Shown here: one piece after another, positions 54,062 through 63,018 of the stretch
Layout: each line of letters starts with the position of its first letter
Position numbering within the stretch: position 1 is the stretch's first letter
Assembly (NCBI RefSeq): GCF_013404075.1
Contig: NZ_JACBJQ010000009.1
Span: forward strand, 103,353 to 167,352
Direction: 5' to 3'
Length of the DNA stretch: 64,000 nucleotides
Source: Mycolicibacterium vinylchloridicum
Lineage (GTDB): Bacteria > Actinomycetota > Actinomycetes > Mycobacteriales > Mycobacteriaceae
The notes under the pieces: generated by a model
Databases searched by the model: none
What the model was told of the DNA's origin: nothing
Seen by the model: the letters and a program-made list of their open reading frames with translations, nothing else
Translations under genes and position numbers: made by a program

Positions 54062-55631
54062 GATTTCCAAAAGTGGCCTACGCGTCGGTGCGGCAGCATT
54101 TCTGCTCGGGTTGGGGCTGGCCGGCCCGCAGGCGCTCGGGCTTGCGAACGCCGACGGCGCTGCCTCCGATGGCGGTTCCGCGTCAGCCGGCCCCGCCAGA
54201 GCGAACAGCGGTGTGGCCGGGCATGCGCGGCGGTCCACGACTGCCTCTCGTGCCGCCGGGGTGAAGCACAAGGTTGTGCCGGCGGCGAAGCCGCCTGCGG
54301 CGACGATGGCCGCCGGGACATCCAAGCCGATTACCAAGGCGGTTGACACGGTCAGCGGGACGGCCACACCGAACAAGACCGTTGGCGCGAATGGGAATTC
54401 CATTCAAGATTTCTTCGGTGGCATCGGCTTGCTGATACGGCGTTCGTTCTTCAACGAGGCGCCGCGGGTCAAGCCGGTCCAGATCAGCGGACAGACCATC
54501 GGCGTGGTCACCGGAACGATCGCTGCGGTCGATCCCGAGGGGGACCCGATCACCTACAGCCTGCAATCGGGACCGACATACGGCTCCGTGGTGCTAGGAC
54601 CGGGTGGCACCTACACCTACACTCCCGGCGCCGGCTTCGACGGCACCGACTCGTTCATCGTTGCGGCAAAGGATGTCGGATTCCACATCAATCTTCTTAA
54701 TTGGTTCCGACCCCTGAGCACCCGAGCGGTGGCTCAGGTCGAACAGAATTTCACGCCCCCGCCGAAGTGCACGACCACGTGTGTGACCTTCACGTTCACC
54801 TACGGTACGGGCGCGGACTGGTGGACGCCCGAGGCTCGCGCCGCACTGCAATCGGCGGCAGACACCTTGTCGTCCTACCTGGTGGTCACCTCGCCGGTCA
54901 ATGTCGCGTACAACGTGGCGGCCGACGACCAAACGGTCGAGGTGGGTGGTGACGGCGGTTCAGCGCTGGCCACCGGCACAAGCTCGTTCTATGCCGGAAC
55001 TGAGCTGTTCGACGACACGGTCGTCCAACACAAGATCATCACCGGCGTCGATCTGAACGGCCAAGTCGCCGACGGTGATATCTGGTTTTCTCCCACAGCC
55101 CCGTGGTCCTTCGGCGGCGAGGTCGCCTACGATCAATTCGACTTCGAGTCGGTGGCCATGCACGAAATGTTGCACACCCTGGGATTCATTTCTTCGGTCC
55201 GAAAACCAGGGTCGAATCCCGCTTACGGCGTTACGCGCTCGGTATACGACGGTTTCATCGTCACCAAAACCGGCGTGCACCCGATCTCCGACGACGGTGT
55301 GTGGAACTACGACTACGACTACTACCTGACCGGCGACGGCTGGATCAACCCTGGCGTCGAATACGACGATGGCGGCCTCTACTTCGGCGGGGCGAACGCC
55401 GTCGCGGCGTACGGCGCGTTGGTGCCGCTCTATACACCAGGTGCGTTCTCGGCAAGCTCGCTCTCACACCTGCAGAATCCTGACCGGGCCCAATTCACCG
55501 GCCATGGAGCTTATCTCATGGGTAATGCCGCGCAGTGGGGCTTGGTCGACAGGATCAGCCCCGTCGAGCTCGCGATCCTGGCCGACCTCGGTTACACAGT
55601 GGTTCCCGGCTACAGCGTCGTGGTGCTGTAG
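54057..55631 (+). CDS. Predicted secreted zinc metallopeptidase with Ig-like domain, paralogue 1
   Basis: 524 residues from the GTG at 54057. A signal peptide (hydrophobic residues about 9-25, A-N-A-D) is followed by a low-complexity Ala/Ser/Thr/Lys linker to about 110. Then comes a cadherin/VCBS-like Ig domain (V-D-P-E-G-D-P-I-T-Y, Y-T-P-G-A-G-F-D-G-T-D-S-F, about 150-205). The C-terminal catalytic part contains H-E-M-L-H-T-L-G-F, an HExxHxxG zinc motif at His369-Gly376, in a metzincin-like setting. It probably acts at or outside the cell envelope. Its close paralogue lies 2.2 kb downstream with the same upstream palindrome and leader; a convergent secreted FN3 protein gene lies between. Confidence 0.8.
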   Translation: MSISKSGLRVGAAAFLLGLGLAGPQALGLANADGAASDGGSASAGPARANSGVAGHARRSTTASRAAGVKHKVVPAAKPPAATMAAGTSKPITKAVDTVSGTATPNKTVGANGNSIQDFFGGIGLLIRRSFFNEAPRVKPVQISGQTIGVVTGTIAAVDPEGDPITYSLQSGPTYGSVVLGPGGTYTYTPGAGFDGTDSFIVAAKDVGFHINLLNWFRPLSTRAVAQVEQNFTPPPKCTTTCVTFTFTYGTGADWWTPEARAALQSAADTLSSYLVVTSPVNVAYNVAADDQTVEVGGDGGSALATGTSSFYAGTELFDDTVVQHKIITGVDLNGQVADGDIWFSPTAPWSFGGEVAYDQFDFESVAMHEMLHTLGFISSVRKPGSNPAYGVTRSVYDGFIVTKTGVHPISDDGVWNYDYDYYLTGDGWINPGVEYDDGGLYFGGANAVAAYGALVPLYTPGAFSASSLSHLQNPDRAQFTGHGAYLMGNAAQWGLVDRISPVELAILADLGYTVVPGYSVVVL

Positions 55632-55636
55632 GCCGC

Positions 55637-57226
55637 TCAAACAAGCGTCGCTGGAGGCAGTTTCGACGTCACGATGTCGGCGGCACCGGTATAGAGCAGT
55701 CCGGCCAAGTACATCGCGAGGTCCTCGGTCACCTTGTCCAGGGGCTCGTCGAGATACTTGTTGATCGCCTTGGCGAAGGGGATGTAGCCGATGGCATCCC
55801 CGCCGAGGTCGACGATTTCGTCATAGATCTGGGCCTTGTTGTGTGTGGCGACCGCATATACCAGCTGAGCAAGATCGACCGCGGTGCTCACCGCGGCCAG
55901 CACATCGTTGACCACCGGAATCCACCCGAAGGCGAGATTGACGTTCTCCCAAGCCTTCTCCCAGAACGGATCGTTACCGCTCTTGTACTCCCATTCATCG
56001 TGGGAGTAGGTGGTGACGGGAACTTCCCTGCTCAAGCCGCTCAGGTTGCCCGCCGCATCCTCGGCTATCACCAGATAGCGATAGGTCGTGTCAGCGTCCA
56101 ATTCGTCATCGACATAGGTCGCTTTCCCGGTGCCGTCATACGACAGGGTTGTGATCTGGATGTCGTCACGGAAGATGTCGTATTGAACAATTCCTACGTT
56201 GTCGGTACCACCGATTACGGTGAGAATGACGGAGTGGTCGGTGACGCCTGATGTCCTGATCACGGGCGCCGTGGGGGGAGTTACGTCTCCGGTCGGAGGC
56301 GGAGGTGGTACCGGGAGGAAACTCTCCGGCAGCGTCGTCAGCGAGTCCGGGATCGCGTTGTCCCGGAACATCATGACGTAGGTTTGATATTGGATCGCGG
56401 TCGTGCTGTACCCCAGTACGATGGGACCGTAGTCCTGCGCGTGCGGTGCGATGTCCCCGATTTGCATTGGCTTGGCCGCGATCGCGGTGCAGGAGTCGTA
56501 ACTGCACCCCATCACTCCATCGTCATTGGTGTCTTGGGTGACGAACACCACCGTGTACGGCGTGACGTCGGAACACGAACCCCCGCATTGAAAGTCGGCA
56601 AATGTGCCGATGTGATCGAGCTTCGTTCCGGCGTAGGCCTGGTAGTCATAGTCGAACGTCGTGTCGGACCATTCGTAAGAGTCGACGAACGCCGGATTGC
56701 CACCCCAGAGGAAGTGGAGAACCTGACCGTCGGCCCCCACCAGATCGTTATAGGACGGCGGGTTCAGTGCGTCAGCGGGGGTCGCTGCCGCAGCCGTAAG
56801 GTCGGACGGTGAGCTGGGGCTCACTTTGACGCCGAATTCCTTTCGCGCCCAGGCGAGCACGCTGAGGAGAATGGGGTTGTCGCGGGGAGCGGCCGGTACT
56901 CGTGGCGCATGCGTTGCTGTCGACTTCGTCCGCCGTGTGGAGGCCAGGCCAGATGGAGGCGTCGACGTGCCGGTCGCCGTGACTGCTGCGGTTGCTTTCG
57001 AACTCGCTTTAAGCCGTGTGGCTTTTGTTCCCGTGCGGTGGCCGACCTTCTTGTCGGCGGCTTTGTGACCCGCCGGTGGGCCGCTGATGGAGGACTCCGG
57101 ATCAGCATTGGCAACCCCTGGTGTGTTAGCTAGAAGCAGCCCGACGCCGAGCGCTACGGCCAGCCCTCCAATTCGTCCGATGTACCGGCTGTGACCATTT
57201 CCAAGTGAAATTGCGCCTCGTGCCAT
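55637..57226 (-). CDS. Secreted FN3-domain protein of unknown function
   Basis: 529 residues from the ATG at 57226; an ATG ten codons upstream (57256) is possible. A signal peptide (hydrophobic residues about 20-37, then V-A-N-A-D) is followed by an Ala/Thr/Lys-rich linker like that of the flanking metallopeptidases and then D-N-P-I-L-L-S-V-L-A-W. Residues about 130-310 hold several Cys (F-Q-C-G-G-S-C, G-C-S-Y-D-S-C) and an F-V-T-Q-D-T-N-D-D-G segment that may bind calcium. A fibronectin type III domain follows (T-P-P-T-A-P-V, D-A-D-T-T-Y-R-Y-L-V-I-A-E-D-A-A-G-N, about 320-405), then an amphipathic C-terminal region. Convergent with metallopeptidase 1, 5 bp apart. Confidence 0.72.
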   Translation of the reverse strand: MARGAISLGNGHSRYIGRIGGLAVALGVGLLLANTPGVANADPESSISGPPAGHKAADKKVGHRTGTKATRLKASSKATAAVTATGTSTPPSGLASTRRTKSTATHAPRVPAAPRDNPILLSVLAWARKEFGVKVSPSSPSDLTAAAATPADALNPPSYNDLVGADGQVLHFLWGGNPAFVDSYEWSDTTFDYDYQAYAGTKLDHIGTFADFQCGGSCSDVTPYTVVFVTQDTNDDGVMGCSYDSCTAIAAKPMQIGDIAPHAQDYGPIVLGYSTTAIQYQTYVMMFRDNAIPDSLTTLPESFLPVPPPPPTGDVTPPTAPVIRTSGVTDHSVILTVIGGTDNVGIVQYDIFRDDIQITTLSYDGTGKATYVDDELDADTTYRYLVIAEDAAGNLSGLSREVPVTTYSHDEWEYKSGNDPFWEKAWENVNLAFGWIPVVNDVLAAVSTAVDLAQLVYAVATHNKAQIYDEIVDLGGDAIGYIPFAKAINKYLDEPLDKVTEDLAMYLAGLLYTGAADIVTSKLPPATLV

Positions 57227-57873
57227 GCCCGCCCCCGTCGGTATCACAAATGACATCTGTGGATGCTAGGTCGTTGCCAGCGATGTCCTAGCTAGTTCGT
57301 AGCGAGAACGCTAACTCACTCCAGGAGCTGGCGACCTCAAACAACAGCCAAACGAGTAGAGGTTTCGTCAATTACAAGTAGTCTCGCTGGGCGTACCACC
57401 GGGATCATCGGTTCGATGACACGTCCGACGACTACCACGCCGCGCCATGGCCGGCCGCGAAGCGATGAAGGTGCTGATTCAGCTACGAGAGTTGCTTACC
57501 TGTCGACTCATCTCGGCCGCTGGGTGGCACGCGATCAAGATCGCCCAGCTTGTGCTGTGTGACCGTTGCTGCCATCGGTTGCCGCCGGGACTTGTCCTGA
57601 AGTCGAACGGTTTGGACGCACTGGTCGCGAGCAATCGGGTCTCGTCCCGTGACTTCACCGGCGGGTGGCTTCGGTGCGGGCGGCGGATCGGCGACTTTTG
57701 ATGCTTTGCTGCATCGGCCTGTCGAGTTCCTTGTTGTTGCTGTCACGTGATTTGCGCGAAAAGCGAGTAGTCGACTACGTGCTCCACCAGCTACGTCGTC
57801 ACGTTAGTCTCTGCATTTGACGCTGGCGATAACTTTGCCGACGTCCCATGGGATATGGCAGACGGGGGTTTCG
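57227..57873. other. 647-bp intergenic region between the FN3 gene and metallopeptidase 2
   Basis: It must hold the divergent promoters of both genes. Visible items are the palindrome GTAGTCGACTAC at 57767-57778, half-site-like CGAGTAG at 57353-57359 and AGTAGTC at 57377-57383, and the leader at 57862. An 84-codon open frame (57447-57701) is present, but I do not consider it a gene. The stretch is less GC-rich than its surroundings. Nothing else was recognised. Confidence 0.5.
57764..57779 (+). promoter_or_regulatory. Palindrome GTAGTCGACTAC upstream of metallopeptidase 2
   Basis: The perfect palindrome at 57767-57778 sits in the same 16-nt context as at 53891-53906. It is about 95 bp before the start codon. 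Confidence 0.65.
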
Positions 57874-57878
57874 GTGTC
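57862..57878 (+). promoter_or_regulatory. Conserved leader and ribosome-binding segment of metallopeptidase 2
   Basis: The 17 nt are identical to 54045-54061 and include GGGGG 5 bp before the GTG start. Confidence 0.7.
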
Positions 57879-59481
57879 AATTGTCAGTTGTGGGGTGCGC
57901 GTGGGGGCGGCCGCTTTCTTGTTGGGGCTGGGGTTAGCAGGTCCGCAGATGCTTGGTGTCGCCAGCGCTGATAGCGATGGGCATGCGGGTTCGGCAATTT
58001 CGGCCAAATCCGCCGGCGCTGCTGGGCCCGCTAAACATTCGGCGGCTGCAGCGACCGGCCGCAAAGCCACGGCGAGTGCACGGCCCCCTGTGGCGAAGCG
58101 TTCGGCCATCGCCGTTCAGACTCGGCGAGCTGCCGCTACCGTCGAGAGTGCGCCCTCTGCGGTTGTTCGCAGGGCGGTTGGCGCCCGGCCCACGTCACCA
58201 CTGAAGACAACGGCAAATGCGACGGGAAACCCGATCCTGGATTTCTTCGACGGGATTGGGTTGGCGATCCGCCGCAGCCTTTTCAACCAGGCACCAAAAA
58301 TCAAACCGGTCCAGATCAGCGGGCAGACGATCGGGGTGATCACGGGCACGATCGACGCGGTGGACCCGGAGGGTGATCCGATCGAATACACCGTGCAACG
58401 CGCTCCAGCCTTCGGCATGCTCGTGTTCAGACCGGACGGAACCTATACCTATACTCCGGGTGCCGGATTCGATGGAACCGACGAATTCGTTGTGACGGCA
58501 CGAGATACCGGCATCCATATCAACCTTCTCAGTAACCCGTTGACGTGGTTCAGCGGGCGGAGCACCCGCGCGGTGGCTCACGTCGAGCAGGATTTCACCC
58601 CGCCGCCGCGCTGCACGACCACATGCGTAACGTTCACCTTCAACTATGGCGAGGGTGCGGATTGGTGGACGCCCGAGGCCCGTGCCGCGCTACAGGCGGC
58701 GGCGGACGCCGTGTCGTCGTATTTGGTGGTCACCACGGCGGTCAACATCAACTACGACGTCAGCGCGAGTGGGGAGGTGGTTGATCCGAATGAATTTGGA
58801 TCAGCGCTCGCCACGGGCATCAGCACCTACGTCCCCGGGAGTGGCGTGTTTCACGACACAGTGGTGGCGCACAAGATTCAAACGGGCGTCGATCTCAACG
58901 GTGAATCAGCGGACGGACAGCTCTGGTTTCGAACCTCGGAGCCATGGTCTTTCGGCGGCATCCTCGCCAGTGACCAATTCGACTTCCAATCCGTGGCATT
59001 GCACGAATTGGGCCATACCTTGGGCTTTATCTCTTCGGTGCAGGCGCCAGGTTCCAACCCGAATTACGGGGTAACGCGCACCGTGTACGACAGCTTCATG
59101 GTCACCAGCACCGGTGCGCACCCGATTTCCGCAGACGGTTGGTGGAATCCCCGCTACGACTGGAGCGAGACCGGGAGCTTCGGCATGGACGAGACCGGGG
59201 CCTACGTCGAAGGTGGCCTGTACTTCGGCGGAGCCAACGCAGTCATCGCCTACGGCGGATTGGTTCCGCTCCATACCCCGGGGGAATTCGAACCGGGTAC
59301 TTCGCTATCGCACCTCGCGTTTCCTGATGGGTCGAGCATATTCGGAGGCAGCGATGCGCAGCTCATCATGGCCGCCTCGTCGGTGTACGGAAAGACCCAG
59401 CGGCTCAGCGCCGTTGAGCTCGGGATCCTCGAAGACCTCGGCTACACAGTGCTCTCCGGTTACGCCGACATCGTGCTCTAG
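57874..59481 (+). CDS. Predicted secreted zinc metallopeptidase with Ig-like domain, paralogue 2
   Basis: 535 residues from the GTG at 57874. Same architecture as the gene at 54057: signal peptide (V-G-A-A-A-F-L-L-G-L core), Ala/Ser/Arg-rich linker, Ig-like domain (V-D-P-E-G-D-P-I-E-Y, Y-T-P-G-A-G-F-D-G-T-D-E-F), C-T-T-T-C pair, and an HExxHxxG motif reading H-E-L-G-H-T-L-G-F at His377-Gly384. The zinc motif is closer to the classical form than in paralogue 1. The two proteins differ most in the linker and in the region after the zinc site, suggesting different substrates. No operon partner is evident downstream. Confidence 0.8.
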   Translation: MSIVSCGVRVGAAAFLLGLGLAGPQMLGVASADSDGHAGSAISAKSAGAAGPAKHSAAAATGRKATASARPPVAKRSAIAVQTRRAAATVESAPSAVVRRAVGARPTSPLKTTANATGNPILDFFDGIGLAIRRSLFNQAPKIKPVQISGQTIGVITGTIDAVDPEGDPIEYTVQRAPAFGMLVFRPDGTYTYTPGAGFDGTDEFVVTARDTGIHINLLSNPLTWFSGRSTRAVAHVEQDFTPPPRCTTTCVTFTFNYGEGADWWTPEARAALQAAADAVSSYLVVTTAVNINYDVSASGEVVDPNEFGSALATGISTYVPGSGVFHDTVVAHKIQTGVDLNGESADGQLWFRTSEPWSFGGILASDQFDFQSVALHELGHTLGFISSVQAPGSNPNYGVTRTVYDSFMVTSTGAHPISADGWWNPRYDWSETGSFGMDETGAYVEGGLYFGGANAVIAYGGLVPLHTPGEFEPGTSLSHLAFPDGSSIFGGSDAQLIMAASSVYGKTQRLSAVELGILEDLGYTVLSGYADIVL

Positions 59482-59721
59482 ACTGAGTTCGAATCGCTTG
59501 TGCTGCAGCGACCTATCCGCTTGGGTCGGATGCCAGTTCGACAGACGAAGTTGTCTCGGCCGGGACACCACGATTCTGGACGCCCCGTCGACGATCAGCA
59601 GATCCAGCAGATGTTCCTGACGGGCAGACCTGGTACATCGGCGCACCCGCGCACATAGGGCAGTAGATCGGGCGCGCGAAGGTTGCCACATCGGGTCGGC
59701 GAGCGCAGTAAAGTGCTGCTC
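59482..59721. other. Intergenic region before the M15-like gene
   Basis: About 240 bp with no gene I can support and no clear terminator. Near its end TAAAGT (59709-59714) fits TANNNT and ends 7 bp before the GTG at 59722, suggesting a leaderless start for the next gene. Confidence 0.4.
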
Positions 59722-60384
59722 GTGGTCAGTGTGTTCGCCGGCGCCCGAGGTCGCTGGCTTGCGGTGGCGGCATCGGTCGCCGTCGCTACGGCCATGTTCT
59801 ACGCCCAGAGCACCGAGAAGCACGCCGGCGTTGCCGCGCCTGCGGTTTCCCCCGTAGGCCAGACCGCGGCGATACCCGAAGCCGGCCGCGTCGCGCAGCC
59901 GACCGAAGCCGAATTGCTGGCCGCGAGTGCACCCGTCTCCGCAGCCGATTTCCAGCTCGCACTGCCGCGTGGCCTCGCGCCCGAGCAGGGTTTGCAGGTC
60001 CACACGATCTGGGCCGCCCGGGCCATCAGCGTCATGTTCCTCGAGATCAAGACGATCGGCGGCTACCGCCAAGACCCGTTGCCGTGGCATCCCAACGGCC
60101 TGGCGATCGACGTGATGATCCCGAACTATCACACGCCGGAGGGCATCGAGCTCGGTAATCAGATCGCCGGATTCGCGCTGGCCAACGCGAAGCGATGGGG
60201 AGTGCTGCACGTGATCTGGCGCCAAGGCTTCTACCCGGGCATCGGAGCACCGAGCTGGACCGCGGACTACGGCAACGAAACCGCCAACCACTACGACCAC
60301 GTCCACATCGCCACCGACGGCGGCGGATATCCGACCGGGCGGGAAACGTACTTCCTCGGATCGATGCGCTCAGAGCCCGCCTAA
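59722..60384 (+). CDS. Exported or anchored M15-like peptidoglycan peptidase domain protein
   Basis: 220 residues from the GTG at 59722; GTGs at 59713 and 59731 are alternatives. A single hydrophobic segment (W-L-A-V-A-A-S-V-A-V-A-T-A-M-F) near the N-terminus is a signal or anchor, followed by a Pro/Ala-rich linker. The C-terminal 120 residues contain H-P-N-G-L-A-I-D-V-M and H-Y-D-H-V-H-I-A, the His/Asp and H-x-H metal-site pattern of LAS-type (M15/VanY-like) enzymes, as in mycobacterial and mycobacteriophage cell-wall hydrolases. It likely acts on peptidoglycan outside the membrane. The lipoprotein gene follows by 5 bp. Confidence 0.75.
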   Translation: MVSVFAGARGRWLAVAASVAVATAMFYAQSTEKHAGVAAPAVSPVGQTAAIPEAGRVAQPTEAELLAASAPVSAADFQLALPRGLAPEQGLQVHTIWAARAISVMFLEIKTIGGYRQDPLPWHPNGLAIDVMIPNYHTPEGIELGNQIAGFALANAKRWGVLHVIWRQGFYPGIGAPSWTADYGNETANHYDHVHIATDGGGYPTGRETYFLGSMRSEPA

Positions 60385-60389
60385 CTAGG

Positions 60390-61319
60390 ATGAACCACGT
60401 GCTGCGGACTCTGGGTGCCCGCCTGGCGGTGTTGGTGGTTGTCGGCTTGGTATCGCTCACCGCGCTGACGGCCTGTGGCGGATCTCCGATGCGGCCCTCG
60501 ACGGCCCCTCCGGTCGACTCCAAAGAGGCCGCCGGAGCGCCCCTGCCCCAGGATGCGCCGGGGGCGCCGCCGGTGGTACAGCGTGATGTGGTCAAGACGG
60601 CGGCGATGACGATCTCGGTGGCCCAGCCGGCCGAGGCCGCCGACAAGGCCGCCGTGCTCGTCGCGAACGTGAACGGGCGCGTCGACAACCGCTCGGAGGA
60701 TGCGGGATCGGGCACCGGGCGAGCGCGTTCGTCGGTGGTCCTGCGGGTTCCCGCCGCCAAACTCGACGACGTGCTGGCCGAACTCAAGGCGTTGGGCACC
60801 GTCGAACACGTCGAGATCACCTCCGACGACGTCACGGCGCAGCGCGTCGACCTCGACGCCCGGATCAAGGCACTGCAGACGTCGGTGGACCGGCTGCTGG
60901 GCATCATGCGCGACGCCAAGGACCCCGACGCACTGATCAAGGCCGAGGGTGCGCTCTCGGAGCGCCAGGCCGAACTCGACAGCCTTCGCGCCCAGCGCGA
61001 GGCGCTCGGTGACCAGATCGACTACAGCACCGTCAACGTCACCTTCCTCGCCGAGAAGATCGGTGGTCCCGCGCCCACCGAGTACCGCGGTTTCTTCGGG
61101 CAGATCGAACGCGGTTGGGACGGCTTGGTTTCCGTGGTCGGCAACCTGGTGCTGTTGTTCGGCCTGATGCTTCCCTGGTTGGCGGTGCTGGCTGTGATCG
61201 GTGCGATCGGCTACGGCGTGTTCCGGCTCGCCAGCGCCCGTAAGCCCCAGCCCCAGCCGCAGATCCCGCCGCCCGCCCCGGCAGACAATCCCGCCGAGGA
61301 CGAAGTCTCACCCAGCTGA
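60390..61319 (+). CDS. DUF4349 lipoprotein with coiled coil and C-terminal membrane segment
   Basis: 309 residues. The signal peptide ends in a lipobox (L-T-A-C-G), so the Cys near residue 29 is probably lipidated. A Pro-rich linker leads to the DUF4349 region (M-T-I-S-V-A-Q-P-A-E-A-A-D-K-A, then V-L-R-V-P-A-A-K-L-D-D-V). A Leu/Glu/Arg-rich coiled coil spans about 150-215 (A-L-S-E-R-Q-A-E-L-D-S-L-R). A hydrophobic helix (N-L-V-L-L-F-G-L-M-L-P-W-L) near 250-280 precedes a Pro-rich tail. Function of the family is unknown. ATG 60390; the CocE-type gene follows by 1 bp. Confidence 0.85.
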   Translation: MNHVLRTLGARLAVLVVVGLVSLTALTACGGSPMRPSTAPPVDSKEAAGAPLPQDAPGAPPVVQRDVVKTAAMTISVAQPAEAADKAAVLVANVNGRVDNRSEDAGSGTGRARSSVVLRVPAAKLDDVLAELKALGTVEHVEITSDDVTAQRVDLDARIKALQTSVDRLLGIMRDAKDPDALIKAEGALSERQAELDSLRAQREALGDQIDYSTVNVTFLAEKIGGPAPTEYRGFFGQIERGWDGLVSVVGNLVLLFGLMLPWLAVLAVIGAIGYGVFRLASARKPQPQPQIPPPAPADNPAEDEVSPS

Positions 61320-61320
61320 G

Positions 61321-62958
61321 ATGGCCACCCGATACGATCGGCCGTGGCGGCGACCCGGCGTCGCTGCGTATGCGCACAGGAGGATCCGGTCGTTCCGGCA
61401 GCCCCCGATCACCGTGGTTCCGGCGCCCGCCGACCTGATCAAAGACCATGACGTCGCGGTACCGATGCGCGACGGAGTCACGTTGCGCGTCAACGTCTAT
61501 CGCCCGCCGGGTACGGGCCCGTTCCCGGTGCTCATGTCGGTACATCCCTACGGCAAGGACAAGTTGCCGCGGCGCACCCGGCGAGGCTGGAAGTTGAGCT
61601 TCCAGTTCCGGATCATGAATCAGCCGCAGCCCTTCCGGATCTCGAGCGAAACCGGTTGGGAGGCACCCGATCCGGTTCAATGGGTGGCACGTGGCTATGT
61701 GGTGATCAACGCCGACGCGCGCGGAGCCGGCGCCTCCGACGGGGTTGGGTCGCTGCTGTCTGACAACGAGGCCCGCGACGTGTACGACCTGGTCGAATGG
61801 GCCGGAACTCAACCCTGGTCCAACGGCCGGGTCGGGCTGCTCGGGGTCTCCTACCTGGCGATCTCGCAGTACAAGGCGGCGGCGCTGCGCCCGCCGCACC
61901 TCGCGGCGATCTGCCCCTGGGAAGGGTTCACCGACGCCTACCGCGACTTCATGACACCTGGCGGCATACCCGAGCGTGGCTTCTCGGTGATCTGGACGGC
62001 GATCACCCGCCGCAATGCCCGCCTATCCGTCAACCTGGGGGCGCAACGGCAGCAGCATCCGCTGCACGACGCCTGGTGGCAATCCATCACCCCCGACCTG
62101 GCTCGCATCGAGGTGCCGATCCTGGCCTGCGCCAGCTTCTCTGACCACAACCTGCACAGCCAGGGCTCATGGCGGCTGATCGAGGCGGCGGGCTCCGCCG
62201 AGTGCAGCGCCTACACCCACCGCGGCGGGAAATGGGCCGTCTTCTACGGCGACGATGCGCAGCGCGTCCAGACCGCGTTCTTCGACCGTCACCTACGCGG
62301 TCTCGATACGGCGGCACCGCCGCGGGTCCGGCTGGAGGTGCGGGAAAGCCGCGACAAGGTGGTGGCCGTGCGAGACGAACGGGAATGGCCGCTGGCCCGC
62401 ACCCGGTGGACGCCGCTGCATCTTGGCGACGACGGCACCTTGAACACTTCCGAGCCGACCACGGCGGGCACCGCGGGATTCCGGCTGCGCCGCCAGGGGA
62501 TTGGGTTCTCGTACCGCTTCGACCGCGACACCGAGCTGACCGGTCCGATGAGCTTGCGGTTGCAGATCGCATTGGACGACGCCGACGACGCGAATCTGTT
62601 TGTCGGCGTGGAGAAGTGGAGCGGTGGGCACTATGTGCCATTCGAGGGTTCGTACGGCTACGGCCGGGACCGGATCGCCGACGGGCGGCTGCGGCTGGCG
62701 CTGCGGGACTCGCTGGACGCCGCGCGGCCGGTACGACCGGGCCAGGTCGTGGACGCCGACATCGAACTCAGCGCGTCGGCGACACTGTTTCGCGCGGGCG
62801 ACGAGTTGCGGCTGCTCATCGCGGGCCGCTACCTCGAACCGTTCAACCCACTCTTCGGGCACATGCCGGCGCGCTACGCACCGAGCCGCCGGGGACGCGC
62901 CGTCGTGCACTGGGGTCCGGGCGCCTCGACGCTCACGATCCCGGTGATCCCTGGATGA
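61321..62958 (+). CDS. CocE/NonD-family hydrolase
   Basis: 545 residues. The N-terminal X-Pro dipeptidyl-peptidase-like (S15) domain has R-D-G-V-T-L-R-V-N-V-Y-R-P, N-A-D-A-R-G-A-G-A-S-D-G and the nucleophile G-V-S-Y-L-A. The C-terminal jelly-roll domain (from about 365) is typical (L-T-G-P-M-S-L-R-L, then F-R-A-G-D-E-L-R-L-L-I-A-G). Family members are acylases, esterases or peptidases (for example cocaine esterase). Cytosolic, since no signal is seen. It starts 1 bp after the lipoprotein stop, so it is cotranscribed with it. Confidence 0.88.
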   Translation: MATRYDRPWRRPGVAAYAHRRIRSFRQPPITVVPAPADLIKDHDVAVPMRDGVTLRVNVYRPPGTGPFPVLMSVHPYGKDKLPRRTRRGWKLSFQFRIMNQPQPFRISSETGWEAPDPVQWVARGYVVINADARGAGASDGVGSLLSDNEARDVYDLVEWAGTQPWSNGRVGLLGVSYLAISQYKAAALRPPHLAAICPWEGFTDAYRDFMTPGGIPERGFSVIWTAITRRNARLSVNLGAQRQQHPLHDAWWQSITPDLARIEVPILACASFSDHNLHSQGSWRLIEAAGSAECSAYTHRGGKWAVFYGDDAQRVQTAFFDRHLRGLDTAAPPRVRLEVRESRDKVVAVRDEREWPLARTRWTPLHLGDDGTLNTSEPTTAGTAGFRLRRQGIGFSYRFDRDTELTGPMSLRLQIALDDADDANLFVGVEKWSGGHYVPFEGSYGYGRDRIADGRLRLALRDSLDAARPVRPGQVVDADIELSASATLFRAGDELRLLIAGRYLEPFNPLFGHMPARYAPSRRGRAVVHWGPGASTLTIPVIPG

Positions 62959-63018
62959 CAACACCGCCGGCTCGGCGTTGGGTCGATCAGGTACCCACAA
63001 CGATCTCTGGAGGTTCTC

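Noticed and set aside
57447..57701. 84-codon open frame between the FN3 gene and metallopeptidase 2
   Set aside because: No recognisable domain, no ribosome-binding site, and placed in a promoter region. The C-D-R-C-C pattern is suggestive but not enough.
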